DNA of 64,000 nt from Magicicada septendecula (GCA_034769895.1 CM068373.1:280953158-281017157); one strand, 5' to 3'. Positions 1-11,890 are shown, counted from the stretch's first letter. Notes: generated from the sequence alone by a model not told the origin. A program made the numbers and translations.

Positions 1-600
1 TACAAGTGTTTCGCTATTTCCATATTTTAAATGAGTAGGACGGAAAATGAACGCTAAAAAGGCCGACGCGCGGCGGAAGATCGTGGAAAATCGTTTATAT
101 CTCGGAAACAAATTAATGGATCGAAAAATTGTTTAGACAAGTTTTGTAGGTAAAAGTATGAGGTACCACAGTAACATTCTTGTTTTTTACAAATTTTCAT
201 TTTTTAGAAGCTATATATCAAAAAAGGAAAAAATGATGAGAGGTGTAAGTGGAAAATCGGCGTTATCTCTGTAACGCATTAATATATCAAAAAATATTTT
301 GAATCAGTTTTGTAGAGAAAAACACGAGCTACAACATTTATTTGAAACATTTTTCGCTATTTCCATTTTTTAAATGACTATAACAGAAAAACGAACGCTA
401 AAAAAGCGGACGCACGGCGGAAGGTCGTGGAAAATCGTCTATATCTCGTAAACTAATTCAGATATCAAAAAATTGTTTAGACAAAATATGTAGATAAAAT
501 CATAAGCTACAACATTTATTTGAAACATTTTGCTATATTTTCATTATTTAAATAATTACGTGAAGAAAACCGACAATCACGACTTTTCCGATCGATTTTC
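1..600. repeat. Diverged ~170-bp tandem repeat block
   Basis: Three to four degenerate units are visible. Each carries a run like GGAAAATCGTTTATATCTCG (near 88, 251 and 429), then AAAAAATTGTTTAGA, then a stretch like GAGCTACAACATTTATTTG. Spacing is about 165-177 bp. No coding potential is evident. The block runs off the left edge, so it could be the end of a satellite-like array. The identity between units is estimated by eye. Confidence 0.6.
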
Positions 601-770
601 CCGGAAACGGGGTCCCGCCGCGATGGTAAGGTTTTCTTATTTTAAAGTATACATCTTTAGCTACCTAAATCCAAATTTTCATCCTGATCGAAATTTTTGC
701 ACAAATTTGTCGAAATTTTGTCTTCGTTTACCATGCTATAGTATCGATAAGTGATAGCAGAATCAGGATA

Positions 771-1415
771 TTATTCTTTAAATGTTTGAAATAGACGGTG
801 CTTGTTTAAATCTGGAGTCAAATACTCCCTGGAGCTACGATGACGTCCATAGTGACTTTCGTGTCGGGGAAATGAGTTGACATGAGCCCTCACTAAGTTC
901 CAATCATTGTCTGTAAACTTGCGTTTATGCTCATTGGAGTTTGGGTTTAAGCCCCGCATATCTTCATATACAAAGCATCCTTCTTTTTTCTTTGATTGCA
1001 AAACTTGTAGTTTCTTTGGCGTGAGTCCAAAAATATTTTTAAATGTTTGAGCACAGACATGGACATTTTTTCCGCTTCCATCTGGAACTACATAAGAAAA
1101 CATACACTGGCGTCGGTTTTCACTGGGTTCATTATAATGACCATGTCGACGCCGGGAAATATTTTGCATGTGTATTCTATTCAATAAGTAAGTCCCTTGC
1201 TGTTTTTTATAAAGTTTGTGCAGATCAAGAAATAACATTTCCTTATGTTCGGTGCTTAAATCCTTGCATTTGTAGGTACACTTACAGACGGCGTTTTTCG
1301 ATGGCGGTTTCTTTCCAGGAACATTCTTGCCTGAAACAGTTTGATAGGGTTTACCTTGCTGCCGAGCTGAACGACGATCTTTAGTAAGACGAGATTTACT
1401 AGTATGGTTGTCCAT
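771..1415 (-). pseudogene. 5' fragment of a multi-copy insect cysteine-rich (SHY-motif) gene
   Basis: The 214-residue frame begins MDNHTSKSRL and has an early cysteine cluster (CKCTYKCKDLS, residues ~43-53). It then has a VCAQTFKNIFGLTPKKL block (~120-134) and SFPRHESHYGR (~182-192), followed by YLTPDLNKHRLF. This order of Cys-rich head, 'VC..F', 'SFP..ESHY', 'YL.P.L' recalls a family repeated many times in insect genomes, whose longer members carry a DDE-like C-terminal half. That is memory of the family and not a search. The frame stops where the C-terminal half should begin, so this is a truncated copy or a first exon. The upstream 120 bp is AT-rich and may be 5' UTR. Function is unknown, and transposon origin is plausible. 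Confidence 0.5.
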
Positions 1416-1879
1416 AGTTGATAAATATATAACTGTATTAAATAGTTAAAATAATACGCAGAAACTAAATAACTAACAATTGAAAATAAATAACAGTAAA
1501 AATACTGCACATTTAACACACGTGATGTAAAACAAAACACTGACGCGACGAGAAATAGACGCTAACTGGCACATTCATCATGGCGTTGGCACTTCCATCC
1601 TTTCCTACTTCCATTTACAGGCACATACAACACTGCGCTATCTTCCAGTCATCATACGAACTAAAAGCGGCTGCTTCTGGCACTTTCAACCTTTATTATA
1701 TTATTGGCACTGGCATTTATAGCCTTTTCCATTAAAAATCTCGTTTTTTGATTTTATGGCACTTTCACCCTTTTTCATTTACACGATCCTTACTCAAATT
1801 GAGGTGTGTCTGAACTCCCGTCCTCTTTCTTGCCATCTCATCTGATGCTAGGGATCCACAGCCCCTTACACCCGGACAC

Positions 1880-2055
1880 TTCTTAATTCAATTTATGTGA
1901 TTTATGCATGCCATTCAATTTATGCATTGCATTCAATTCATGTATTTTATTCAATCCATGTATTCTATTCAATTTATGTATTGTATTCAATTTGTGTGAT
2001 TTATGCGATTCATGTATTCTATTCAATTTATTTATATATTGTATTCAATTACAGT
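1880..2055 (+). repeat. Short tandem repeat, ~20-bp unit
   Basis: Eight or so imperfect copies of a unit like ATTCAATTTATGTATT lie end to end, alternating 'tgtattgt' and 'tgtgattt' spacers. The two open frames across it are products of the repeat. Confidence 0.8.
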
Positions 2056-2059
2056 ATGT

Positions 2060-3743
2060 GTTACAACCAATTTATGTAGCCACTGTTGGCATCATAGGTG
2101 AGTAAACTGTTCACTGCATCAAGCTCGGGAAAAATCGAAATCTTCTATTTTTGACGGGCAGTATGTTCAGATTTAAAATGTGATCAAACCATGATTCGCC
2201 TGTGATGTCGGCTGCATATCGCTTATCGCCCGACCAGCTAAGGTCGGTCCGCCCCCCCCTTTACAATCTAGCAGTCGACTCACGGATCTCCAGAAGGCAA
2301 CAGCCTGTTCCGCGCGTTACGCAAAATTCAATTTACGGCCGTCAATATGTGAACGATTCAATTAATTCAGTTTTAATTAACTTAAATTATTAGATATGCA
2401 GTCATACGGGCACGCGCGGATTCGCAGAATCACATGAATATAATTTATCTGTTTTTATAATAAACGTTTATACAGTCCACTTTATTGTTTTACATCTTGT
2501 TTAAACCCAGCCTATGATTTAAAGTATGAACAGCCGTTAACCCCAAGCTACGCAAGGGGACAGAAAGTTCAAGTAATACATTTACGCTATTACTTTTTCG
2601 TCTGTTATACACAGGGTACTCATTTTTTGCACACAGATTAATATATAAGGGAATAAACTACAGCAGTATGGAGTGCCAGAGATGTTTTTATAAGATATGA
2701 AGTGAGTTGAATACAACTTTATCACCCAAACTGCACATTATGGTTTAATATTATTTACACATTGCAAATATTTTATTATAATTTTTAATTAGGAAGTAAT
2801 TAATATACTATATACTGTATCCCCAAATTATACCTTAAAAAAAAAACACCTTTTTTACCCAAGTATGTTTCATATGTGGAAGATGATGAAGAAAAATCAC
2901 AGCCACCACAAAAACAGCAAAAACGGCCTGAGTCTTTTCACAAGTACCAGTGTAAAAATGCCGGTCCCCAAAGGGTTAATTTAACAATCACATAAAAGAA
3001 GTGCTTGTAACCAACAACAGTCTCCACATCACATGGACTCAGAATGTATGTAAGCTTCCCTCTTATAATTCTCTTTCTGGCAGTACAACAGATATCGGTT
3101 CATATAATAGATTAAATTTTGTTTAAAAAATAAGTGTGTTGAATAGTATGCTCCCTGATCCGCAGAACTTACACGCTATTTTGAACAAGCACACTTATTG
3201 TTGGAAAAAATGTTGAAATTAGAAGATTTATCAATTACCAAAGTATGAAAATCCTGATTACCCTATTTTTGTTTAGCACAGTAACATTTGCAGAGCAATC
3301 ATACAATAAATGCTAAAAATTCCAAACAATTGGATTTGTGTTGAAATTCCCTTTAGTCTGACACCCAACTGAATTTTTACAATTTTTGAACCACTTTTGG
3401 GTCTTGTAGTAAAAAATTCTCTTTCGTTTAATATCTCACATGGATTTTCCAATTTTGCCAAACTTTCACCCCACTTTTTGGGCCTGGTGTCCCATAATTT
3501 TATCCACTTTTCGCCCCCTGGTGTCTTGGAATTTTAAAAAGTTAACATTAAATTCATATTTTTGTTACAATTTCTTTTAATCTGACACCCCACATGGACT
3601 TTTGTGATTTTTTCCCAAATTTAAACTCCTCATATTTTTGCCTCCCCCCCTATCTTTTGGGGAATCAATTTTTAAACCATAGGGTACTGTACATACATGC
3701 ATGCCACGTTTTATGAATATCAGTTCATGCATTCAAAAGAAAT
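2060..3743. other. No recognised feature
   Basis: AT-rich sequence with a C-run near 2253 and A-runs near 2837. Short open frames here have no recognisable motif or splice context. I see no gene, RNA or bounded repeat. Confidence 0.5.
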
Positions 3744-3830
3744 CAGGGTGTCTACCAACTCATCATAAAAGAATTCCCTGAATATTCCCTGAATTTTCCA
3801 GGATAAGTAAGAAAATTCCCTGAGTAACAT
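3744..3830 (+). repeat. Terminal repeat starting CAGGGTGTCTAC (left copy)
   Basis: CAGGGTGTCTAC is followed by several AATTCCCTGA/ATTTTCC blocks. The inverse motif GTAGACACCCTG ends a matching block at 8943. Such a terminus with repeated 'ttCCCTGaat' blocks recalls terminal repeats of cut-and-paste elements found in many animal genomes. I could not see an 8-bp target duplication joining this copy to the one at 8943. Confidence 0.5.
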
Positions 3831-3939
3831 AAGTGACCAAAATACAACGCATTTACAAAACAAAGAACTTGAGTGGACTACTGATGACCACACGATCAGC
3901 CACATTGTAGTCGTGAGCAACTAAAGGTCAACTGCACCG

Positions 3940-4016
3940 AACACATTTAGCTCAGTACGCTAAGGTGTGACTTGTAGCGTGCAGGTTGTAGCAGGTTCGA
4001 ATCCTGCCTTGGCCAA
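3940..4016 (+). repeat. tRNA-like fragment with B box (SINE head or tRNA pseudogene)
   Basis: TTAGCTCAGTACGCTAA resembles a D-arm/A box. GCAGGTTCGAATCCTGC is a perfect T-arm with a 5-bp stem and the B box GGTTCGAATCC. The acceptor stem does not close, so it is not a functional tRNA. A second 'cagtacgctaagga' follows near 4058. The family is not determined. Confidence 0.5.
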
Positions 4017-5815
4017 CCCGAAGATAGTTTTCTGTTTTCAACACCAGGCAAATTCTGCGTCAGTACGCTAAGGACAAACTCCCCCCCAAATCCCTCCTAT
4101 TTCTAACCATGGAGAATGTCACCAAACTGAGTGCACCCCGTAAAAGATGGATTAAAGAAAAAAAGCTCAACATTTTCAGCTTTTGTTACAGCTATTGACC
4201 GCTACATTGTGCAGTAAAGTGTTCCAAGACAAGACGAATGGAAGATTTGAAAACAGAGCAGAGTAGGTTATTTAGGTACTGTATTTATGGATATTCAGGG
4301 CTTCGCTTAAAATCATTTTAAATTTTTTCCCACCAAAGGTCAAATTGTGCCAATGTGTTCCATTTCACTCATCATATATGCTACAAGAGGAATCAACACT
4401 CAAAACTGCATTTATTTTAAAATATGTATTCATATGAGAGGGGCCTTTCACTAATGTCACGGCAATTTCTCACAATCATACTTTTCAGAATGACAAAAGT
4501 AACATGAACAAGTGGCCTGTGGCCGGGAGTATATGTAAGCGATTTTATGAGAAGGCATGAATATTTATTAATACCGGTTATTTGCCTTGAAGATGAACAA
4601 TAATAGATGAAGATCGATTGACAACATTAAAAGCTATTAAAAAAATAAAATGATACTTACATCCTACCTGTGTGCTACGCGGCCGCTTTTGTTATGTCTG
4701 TCGATGACGTTCGTCACCAGATGCGTGCGCGTAAATTTGAAATCGTGCGCTCTCTTAGTGTTGTAGTATTGCGGCGTGTAGTCTGTGCATGTTTAACAGA
4801 GACGTAGATGAGTGTGTCTCTACCCGCGCGTGAAAAGATATTGTAGACGAAACGCGTAGCACATAGACATAGATGAGAATCTGCCTCTTACCCGCGTGCG
4901 AAAAGAAATATTTTACCTCCCGCCCCGCTGTTACAGTAAAAGGCGTTTGAGTGGTATCGCTGCATCCTAGGTAGTATGGATGAAGGATACGCACCAGGAA
5001 CCATCGGCTAACGTCGAAAGAAAATTAACCTGTCCAGCATGAGTTAGACTGAAGAGAGAGCGGAAAAACGCAAACGTACAATGGTTTAAGTGGCGCTGTG
5101 AATGCTCAGTATCGGCGTGTATAAGTAAGCACTCGTCAGGCGAGAGGAGGGAGCGATGTTCAACGAGTTCCCACAAAACGACGCCCTTGTGTCGCGTCAG
5201 ACTGTCCTCACGCGCGTATTTGATGTTTTTTTTTTTTAATTGAGAAAGAACTGATTATTAGATAAGAAACGTGTTTAACAAAAAATGACGCAACAGGGTG
5301 CATAACGGCAGTTCCTAAAATGAACAGTCAACACTGTCACTGTACATTGTACGCCGCCGATGGAGTTGCCAAAGTGGGTATTTTGTAGTGGCGAAAAAAC
5401 GGGAAACAGCGACGTCGAAGAATTCACTGACATTGAGGATGTTAGAATGAAGCTTTCTGCAGCGTAGGGGGGAGGAAGCGTACACTTTGCGTCTGTTGTA
5501 AAGCGTTTTTGGCCCGTTTCCGCAAACGGTGTCACAGAGACGACGGAACCGTCGCCGACTTGGAGTGTGTGTGCAGCGGTCGCCGTCTTAGCGCCTGCGA
5601 TGGGATCTGCCTGGGTCGTTAGTCCGATATGTCTGGAATGTTGTTTTGTGTTTCAGAGAATATACTGGCATCGCGTTTTCTCAAAACCCGGCGCGAAATC
5701 GACCCTTTAACATGACGCCAGACGAACTACAGCGTTCACAAAGTCCCGGGGATGAGCGCGCTTTTAATCAAGGTAACACAGGGTTTAATAATATTGCCGA
5801 ATCGTGACTGATGAG

Positions 5816-6427
5816 ATGGCAGACGCAGGTACTACCGCTACACCGGCTCCCGCCGCTACGCCCAAGAAGTCTAAAGCGTCGGCCGCGGCCAGCAAGAAGC
5901 CTAGGACGAAACCGTAGCATCCGCCGACTTCGGACATGGTGAACAACGCTATCAAGAGTCTGAAGGAACGTGGTGGCTCGTCACTGCAGGCGATCAAGAA
6001 GTACATCGCTGCCAATTACAAGGTGGATGCGGAGAAACTCGCTCCGTTCATCAAAAAGTATCTGAAATCGGCGGTGGCAACGGGCGCTCTAGTCCAACCG
6101 AAAGGAAAAGGCGCGTCCGGCTCTTTCAAGCTAGCCGCCAAGGGCGAGGGAGGCAAAACGACTGCCACAGTCAAGAAAGCCGCTCCGGCCAAGCCGAAGG
6201 AGAAGAAGGAGACCGCCAAAGCCGCGGCTAAGAAGAAGCCGGCCGCCAAGAAAGCGAAAGCCGCTTCCGAAAAGAAGAAGTCCGCCGCGAAGCCGAAGAC
6301 TCCGTCGAAAGCAAAAAAAGTCAGCAAACCGCCGACAAAGAAGCCCAAGAGCCCGAAACCCAAGAAGGCGGCGGTGAAGAAACAACCGAAAGCCTCACCA
6401 AAGAAGGCTGCCGCAAAGAAAAAGTAG
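5816..6427 (+). pseudogene. H1: Histone H1, full-length frame with one in-frame stop
   Basis: Linker histone, which binds nucleosomal linker DNA and compacts chromatin in the nucleus. Reading from the ATG at 5816 gives a short Ala/Lys N-tail (MADAGTTATPAPAATPKKSK). The winged-helix globular domain follows from HPPTSD (about residue 35), with [20 protein letters not shown], a [20 protein letters not shown] block and ASGSFKLA. The rest is a long Lys/Ala/Pro C-tail ending in AAAKKK. Length would be 203 codons, shorter than but similar to other insect H1. TAG at 5915-5917 (codon 34) falls just before the globular domain, so only the ATG at 5936 gives a 163-residue product lacking the N-tail. No other break is seen, GC content is far above the neighbours, and the 3' stem-loop is intact. 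It may therefore be a young pseudogene, an allele or a sequence error. Confidence 0.85.
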
Positions 6428-6461
6428 ACAGAACGACGTACGCGCCGGTTCTGTAGGTAAT

Positions 6462-6477
6462 GGTCCTTATTAGGGCC
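6462..6477 (+). promoter_or_regulatory. Histone mRNA 3' stem-loop
   Basis: GGTCCTTATTAGGGCC lies 35 bases after the H1 stop. It folds as GGTCCT/AGGGCC with a TATT loop, matching the 6-bp stem and 4-base loop of replication-dependent histone mRNAs bound by SLBP. It shows that this copy kept, or was copied with, its own 3' end-processing signal. Confidence 0.85.
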
Positions 6478-6479
6478 GC

Positions 6480-7240
6480 CAATCGGTTCGGAATGGAGAT
6501 CAAGCGAGCCTCGCTTACGTAGGATCTCCAAGGAGGGCGGCACAGTGCAGAACCATGTTAAACAGCACACGCAAGACTTGACCCGCGGGGCCTCAAACGG
6601 TTAGCGTGGGGCGAGAGACCAACTCAATTTGAACGGATTGTCGAAAATTCAGTCAAGTCATTCAGTAATTATACATACATATGTCCAAAAGTAGTTTGAA
6701 AGCTACGTGTAAATCAAAATAGCCGAAAGTAAAGTGGTTAACAGACGTAAGATACGTATCTAGCACTCGTAAATGTGTGAAATTGGAAACGATTTTCATT
6801 TTCTGTGTCGGGTCCGTGTGGACAATATTTGTGCGGACGTGCTGGTAGGAACCCCCCCCCCCCTCCACGAATATATAGCTTAGCATTCTTCCGTTTGATA
6901 ACCGCAATGATGATTTCATTCTCTCTTGTCATGAAGCGACCGAGCTTTGTGTCATATCGTAAGTCAGTTGTGGATCTGCTGAGAACTCTCTGTCTGTCTG
7001 TGTGTGTGTATGTGTGTGTGCGCGCGCGCGCGTGTCTCCAATGTAAGGTTTCGAATTAGATTAATTTTGTTTGTTTCAAATTGATTTCCGAAATTCAACT
7101 CGATTGAAAAATAAGTTAATTAAACGTTACTGTAATTGAATGTAATTGATTTTTTAAATTAATAGGGTTAATAATCAATTAACGGATGTAGTACAACAGA
7201 TTCCTGTTAATTACTGTTCAATTCACTGTGAGTGATACAG
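6480..7240. other. No gene seen; simple-sequence patches
   Basis: Contains a C-run near 6852 and a (TG)n/(CG)n patch at about 6995-7035. The open frames here carry no recognisable domain. Confidence 0.5.
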
Positions 7241-7244
7241 ATGT

Positions 7245-7812
7245 GTTGTGCCGCAGTGGTAAGATACTCCCGATTCAGCAGTAGTTATTATCGACGAACC
7301 TAGTAAACGAAGGTTTTGGTTGGAGAGGATGCTATTGTTGCGCTGCGTCGTTACACCCGTGGCAGGATTGCGACATCTGGGTCGAGCCCAGTGGCTGACA
7401 GATGATGACTATAGTGCTGGTCAGTAAGTTTATATATTTCACGGATATAGGCCATACATATATCGGGCAGTTTTAAATCGCACAAACGTGTCAGCGCAGT
7501 GGTCAGATATTCCCGATTCACTGGTTATTATCGACGAACCTAATAAACAAAGGTCTTGGTTGGAGAGGATGCTATTGTTGCGCTGTGTCGTTACACCCGT
7601 GGCAGGATTGCGACATCTGGGTCGAGCCCAGTGGCTGACAGATGATGACCACAGTGCTGGTCAGTAAGTTTATATATTTCACGGATATAGGCCATACATA
7701 TATCGGGCAGTTTTAAATCGCACAAACGTGTCAGCGCAGTGGTCAGATATTCCCGATTCACTGGTTATTATCGACGAACCTAGTAAACGAAGGTTTTGGC
7801 CATAGAGGATGC
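7245..7812 (+). repeat. 240-bp tandem repeat with tRNA-like boxes, about 2.4 copies
   Basis: The unit recurs with a 240-bp period: GCTATTGTTGCGCTG sits at ~7331 and ~7571, and a third partial unit starts near 7733. Each unit opens with an A-box-like CGCAGTGGTNAGATA. It also carries CTGGGTCGAGCCCAG, a T-arm-like hairpin containing a B-box-like GGTCGAGCC. That layout fits a tRNA-derived SINE that has been tandemly amplified. Copies 1 and 2 are nearly identical. Confidence 0.75.
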
Positions 7813-8819
7813 CACTGAATGAATCCACTTGGTATTACGAAATTCAGCACAGCAGTACTAAGAGGCGTCGCACGTATGGGTGGATACCCGTTTTTCTGCC
7901 TGCTGTATTTGTAACGAGTATTCTGATTGTGTAAACAAATCGGGCTTCGACGCGCTTGTCAGGTCTTGGTGACTAGTTGTTGCCTTTCTAGAGCCGCAAA
8001 TATTCCAGTCGCTTAGTCGTTCTATCGGCCGCATACCGACATAACCTACAACTCGCCCGAAAAGGGCTGTATTTCACTGCTTCTAGCCATGATTTAAACT
8101 TTGGGTCATTCAACCACTCCGACTGAAAACGAGTTTTGCACGCCATAATAAAACGGAATTTTCAAACGACTTTGCACAGTAACGAATTTGGATGGCCACG
8201 TGTTTTTAACAACGAACGCACATCATACTAGAAGCATTTTAATCCACACCACTAAAGAATTAAGAGCACGCAATTAATTGCAAAGCTTCTGTTTTAGATT
8301 TCGCGCACAACGCAACAGATTTCAAGAATTTCAAATCATAATAACACACTCAAGCGCGAACGCAACACATACAGTAAGCACCGGTAAACAACAAATGAAG
8401 AGATGTAAACACTATTACGGCGCGAAATCACGAAAGTGTAGCCAACACTCAAAACTTTTCAACGTTGCGAAAATAGTTGAAATTCCGATAAAACTCTATA
8501 TAAACAATATAAATAACAATATTCTTCCCGCTGTGGAAGGTCGAAAATCCATTAAATCCCTACACTTTCATTGTTAAATTTCCAAAACGTCCCTGCTAAA
8601 CAAAAACTTAAATCTGCATGATTGAGCGGGAAACCCGCTAAGTTGACAATACTGAACAGACAACCCGCGCAAGGTTGGGTCAAATACCAATCCGCGCTGG
8701 GAACCAATCAAATAGCATACTTCAGTCCCGCGCTGGGAACGAGTGTTCATTGGCTGACTACAGGAATCGAGTAGCAATCGATTACGTCCCCCGAAATTCG
8801 AAAGTATCGCTACTACGTT
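7813..8819. other. No gene seen
   Basis: AT-rich to mixed sequence with scattered CpG. The 105-codon minus frame at 8574-8891 overlaps the repeat terminus and has no known motif, so it is not called. Confidence 0.5.
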
Positions 8820-8943
8820 TACGGAGAGTAGCCCAAGAGGAAAATCCCTGATTAATGAAGAAATTCCCTGATTTTTCCCTGAATATTCCACAAATTCTTA
8901 ATTCCCTGAAAATTCCCGGGTTTCCCGGGTCGTAGACACCCTG
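8820..8943 (-). repeat. Terminal repeat ending GTAGACACCCTG (right copy)
   Basis: On the minus strand this reads CAGGGTGTCTACGACCCGGG, followed by repeated CAGGGAAT blocks. It is the inverse of the terminus at 3744. Together the two bracket 5.2 kb that includes histone H1. Confidence 0.5.
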
Positions 8944-9283
8944 ATGAATAGACCAGACAGGTATAGACAGACAAATGCCAAACAGTCGAGTTAAAACTGA
9001 GGACTCACTATCCTCCTTTAATCATGTTCAAATTAATAATAAAAAATTTATTAAACTACAGTAGGATTTTATGGCCCGACTCCTGGTCACTCTACAATTT
9101 CCTGCCTGAATGGCTATGGTCTGTGAATAAAATTATTCCTTCCATGGCATGTGTGAGTATTAATAATATGTATTGTACTGTTCTGACCACGGAACACTAA
9201 TTTTGATTAAACCTTTTTACCCTCACCTTTGTAGCAAAAGCTGGCTTAAGCAAAAATAAAAATCTAACCAAAATTTAAATCTA
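8944..9283. other. No recognised feature
   Basis: AT-rich spacer between the repeat terminus and the mariner. No frame, RNA or repeat is recognised. Confidence 0.5.
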
Positions 9284-10549
9284 TGAGGGCGATTTGAAAA
9301 GTTCGCGGCCTTACATATAAACGAATGTGTGGCGTTTCTGTTTTTTACCGCATTGTGGCGCCATGTTCACCCCACGAACAGCTGTGAAGTGTCAAGTCGG
9401 GTTAAGTCATTGTTCCAGAGAAACAACTGTATAAATAAGCTTATCTCACAGCAACGCTACAAATGGAAAAAACTGAACATCAAATTTTTTGTTAAGAAAG
9501 GTTTAATGCCAACAGAAATTTTGAATGAGATGAAGAATGTGTTGTGTGATGCTGGACCTTCATTTAATACCAAGAAAAACTGGGCTACTAAATTTAAACG
9601 TGGTCGTGCAAGTTTGGAAGATAACCCGCGTACTGGGTATCTGAAAAGTGCCACTACACCAGAAGTCATCAATAAAGTGCACGATATTGTTTTGGAAGAT
9701 CGCTGTTTGAAATTGTTAAGCCTGTGGGCATCTCAGATGAAAGGGTATATCACATTCTTACTGAGGAATTAGGTATGAAAACCTGTCTGTAAAATGGGTG
9801 CCGCGTTTGTTGACAAGTGACCAAAAACGCATGTGAATGCAAGCTTCTCAGGAATGTTTGATCGTTTTAAGGAAAATCCTAAAGATTTTATTTGTAGATT
9901 TGTAACAACTGATGACACTTGAGTCCATTACTTCACTCTAGAAAGAAAACAACAGTCGAAACAATGGATGCATAGTGATTCGCCACCTCAGAAAATGGTA
10001 AAATCAATTTTGCCGGCTGGAAAGTGTATGGATCCATTTTTCTTGGATGCTAAGGGGATATTGTTACTAGATTGCCTTGAAAAGGGTCAAACAATAAATC
10101 CAGAGTATTACGCTAACCTTCTGGGCCAATTAAATGTAAAAATTCAAGAAACAAAACCAGGTTTAGCAAAGATCATTTTCCATCAGGATAATGCACGTCC
10201 TCACATATGCGTTGTGTCTATGGCAAAATCGCTGAGTTGAAGCACGATCTGTTGCACCATCTGCTTTATTCGCCTGATTTAGTGCCACCTGAACTTTTAT
10301 CTATTACCAAACCTCAAAACATTTTCAGGGGGGAAGCGATTTTCCTCAGATGACGAGCTGACAGCAGCAGTAAACGGTTATTTTGAGGACCTAGAAGAAT
10401 CGGACTGCCTCAATAGGGTAAGTGACGGGGTAATGACTTGAAGCTTCACTGCTGTTCGTGTGGTGAACGTGGTGCCATGATGCAGTAAAAAACAGAAACG
10501 CTAAACATTCGTTTCTATGGTAGGCCACAAACTTTTCAAATCGCCCTCG
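9284..10549 (+). mobile_element. mariner element with ~125-bp inverted ends
   Basis: The left end TGAGGGCGATTTGAAAAGTT and the right end, which reads CGAGGGCGATTTGAAAAGTT on the minus strand, are each flanked outside by TA (9282-9283 and 10550-10551), as expected for Tc1/mariner. The match continues inward for about 125 bp (AACGAATGT, GCGTTTCTGTTTTTTAC, CACGAACAGC), longer than the ~30-bp ends of typical mariners. Length is 1,266 bp, the usual size. Confidence 0.9.
9463..10440 (+). pseudogene. mariner transposase, decayed
   Basis: Cut-and-paste DDD transposase. The start MEKTEH is at 9463. The helix-turn-helix region runs through KGLMPTEILNEMKNVL and FNTKKNWATKFKRGRASLED, then SATTPEVINKVHDIVLED. 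The catalytic part is seen as FVTTDDT (first Asp, with the following Trp codon changed to TGA near 9918), then HSDSPPQKM, DAKGILLLDCLEKGQTINPE, HQDNARPH (second Asp) and YSPDL (third Asp). Frameshifts break the frame near 9475, 9730 and 10230, and the C-terminus is replaced by sequence related to the long terminal repeat. It cannot make an active enzyme. Confidence 0.85.
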
Positions 10550-10551
10550 TA

Positions 10552-11890
10552 AAATTAGTGTTCTATAATCAGACAAAGTATGATACATATAAAAAATACT
10601 CCTTGCCATTACTTCACATCATACGCAGCTGCTACCTTCATAGTGAAAAACTACGTGGAAAACTGTCTCAACACTAGTAACAAGGGCCCAATGCTATATC
10701 TGTGCTGTCGAAATGTGAGCAAAGAATCATTTTAATCATAGGACTCAACCACTGTGCCTGGAAATTTTACTGAAAGATCAGAATAAAAGTGTATGTTACT
10801 GTAGATGTAATTAGTTTTTTTTATGTCATCAACATCACATACACTTTTATACACTTACATTATACATTTTACATACATTTACTGTTCAGTTGAATTCGTA
10901 TAACGGGTGTGGAGGGTTTTGATTACAGGTGCAGTATCACAGACAATACAAGTGCAACTGTCGATCCTAGGTTTTTTATTTTATTGTTACATGTTAGTAG
11001 CCTATTAACACCTTTATTTCTGTTTTTTAAATCAATAAAGAAGATAAATTAAAAAAATTGCTGACTTGTGAAAGATATGGTGGCCTACTTCTGTACCAAC
11101 AATTAAAGAGTTTTGCTAACTTTACTTGAATATAAAGTGATACCACCTACTAATTTACAGTGATGTAATAATTATAAAAAGTGAGCATATATTACGTACA
11201 TCCTATTCAAACAATAATTTGCTACCAAAACCTATAAGCTGCAGAAACTCTATTAAGTTCACATGTTCTCAATAAACTCTTCCTTTTACTTTGAAAACTG
11301 TCCAATAGATTTAAACCAAAGTGAAGTAGCCACTCCAAAGGTTTACACTAGATACAATCTGCCCAAATATTTCTAGTAGACATGGGTGTAGAAAATAATG
11401 TATGCAACACAACAGCCCAGGCTTGAGCTTGCGACTCAAAGTATTAAATATATTAATGGAGGTCTCAATTCACTTTTGTGAAATGTTTTGGTAACACTTT
11501 TATCTCCACCATTTGTACGTCTTCTTTTAATCTACTTCAAAATAAAAAAAGTGAAAATTAATGATGACTTGAATGTAGTGCTAATATACCTTTGTCACTT
11601 TATATTATTAATAATAACTTTAGTGCAACAATTTATTCAATACATCGACAGAAACCCAATAATTAATGCAGAATAAAATCCACAAAATTATAACCATTTA
11701 GTGATTAATTTTAGTGATTAAAGTACAAGGACACTTTCATATTAAGAATATGAACTGTATCTTTTCTAATATTTTACACTGGGTATTTGTATGTGTGTAC
11801 ATACACACAAGAAAATACATTTTATTTCCTTCTGCCACAGAAAAACATGAAATTGTAAATTTAAAAGTATTGGGATTAAAAAAAAAAAAA
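10552..11890. other. No recognised feature
   Basis: AT-rich intergenic or intronic sequence. Short frames are unsupported. No repeat boundary is recognised. Confidence 0.5.

Noticed and set aside
3940-4016. A functional tRNA gene
   Set aside because: The T-arm and B box are good, but no acceptor stem can be formed and the anticodon arm is not clear.
6016-6570. 184-codon minus frame over histone H1
   Set aside because: Antisense shadow of a Lys/Ala-rich gene, visible as a Phe/Ala/Gly-rich artefact.
7245-7812. CRISPR-like array
   Set aside because: The repeat unit is 240 bp without unique spacers, and the DNA is clearly animal.
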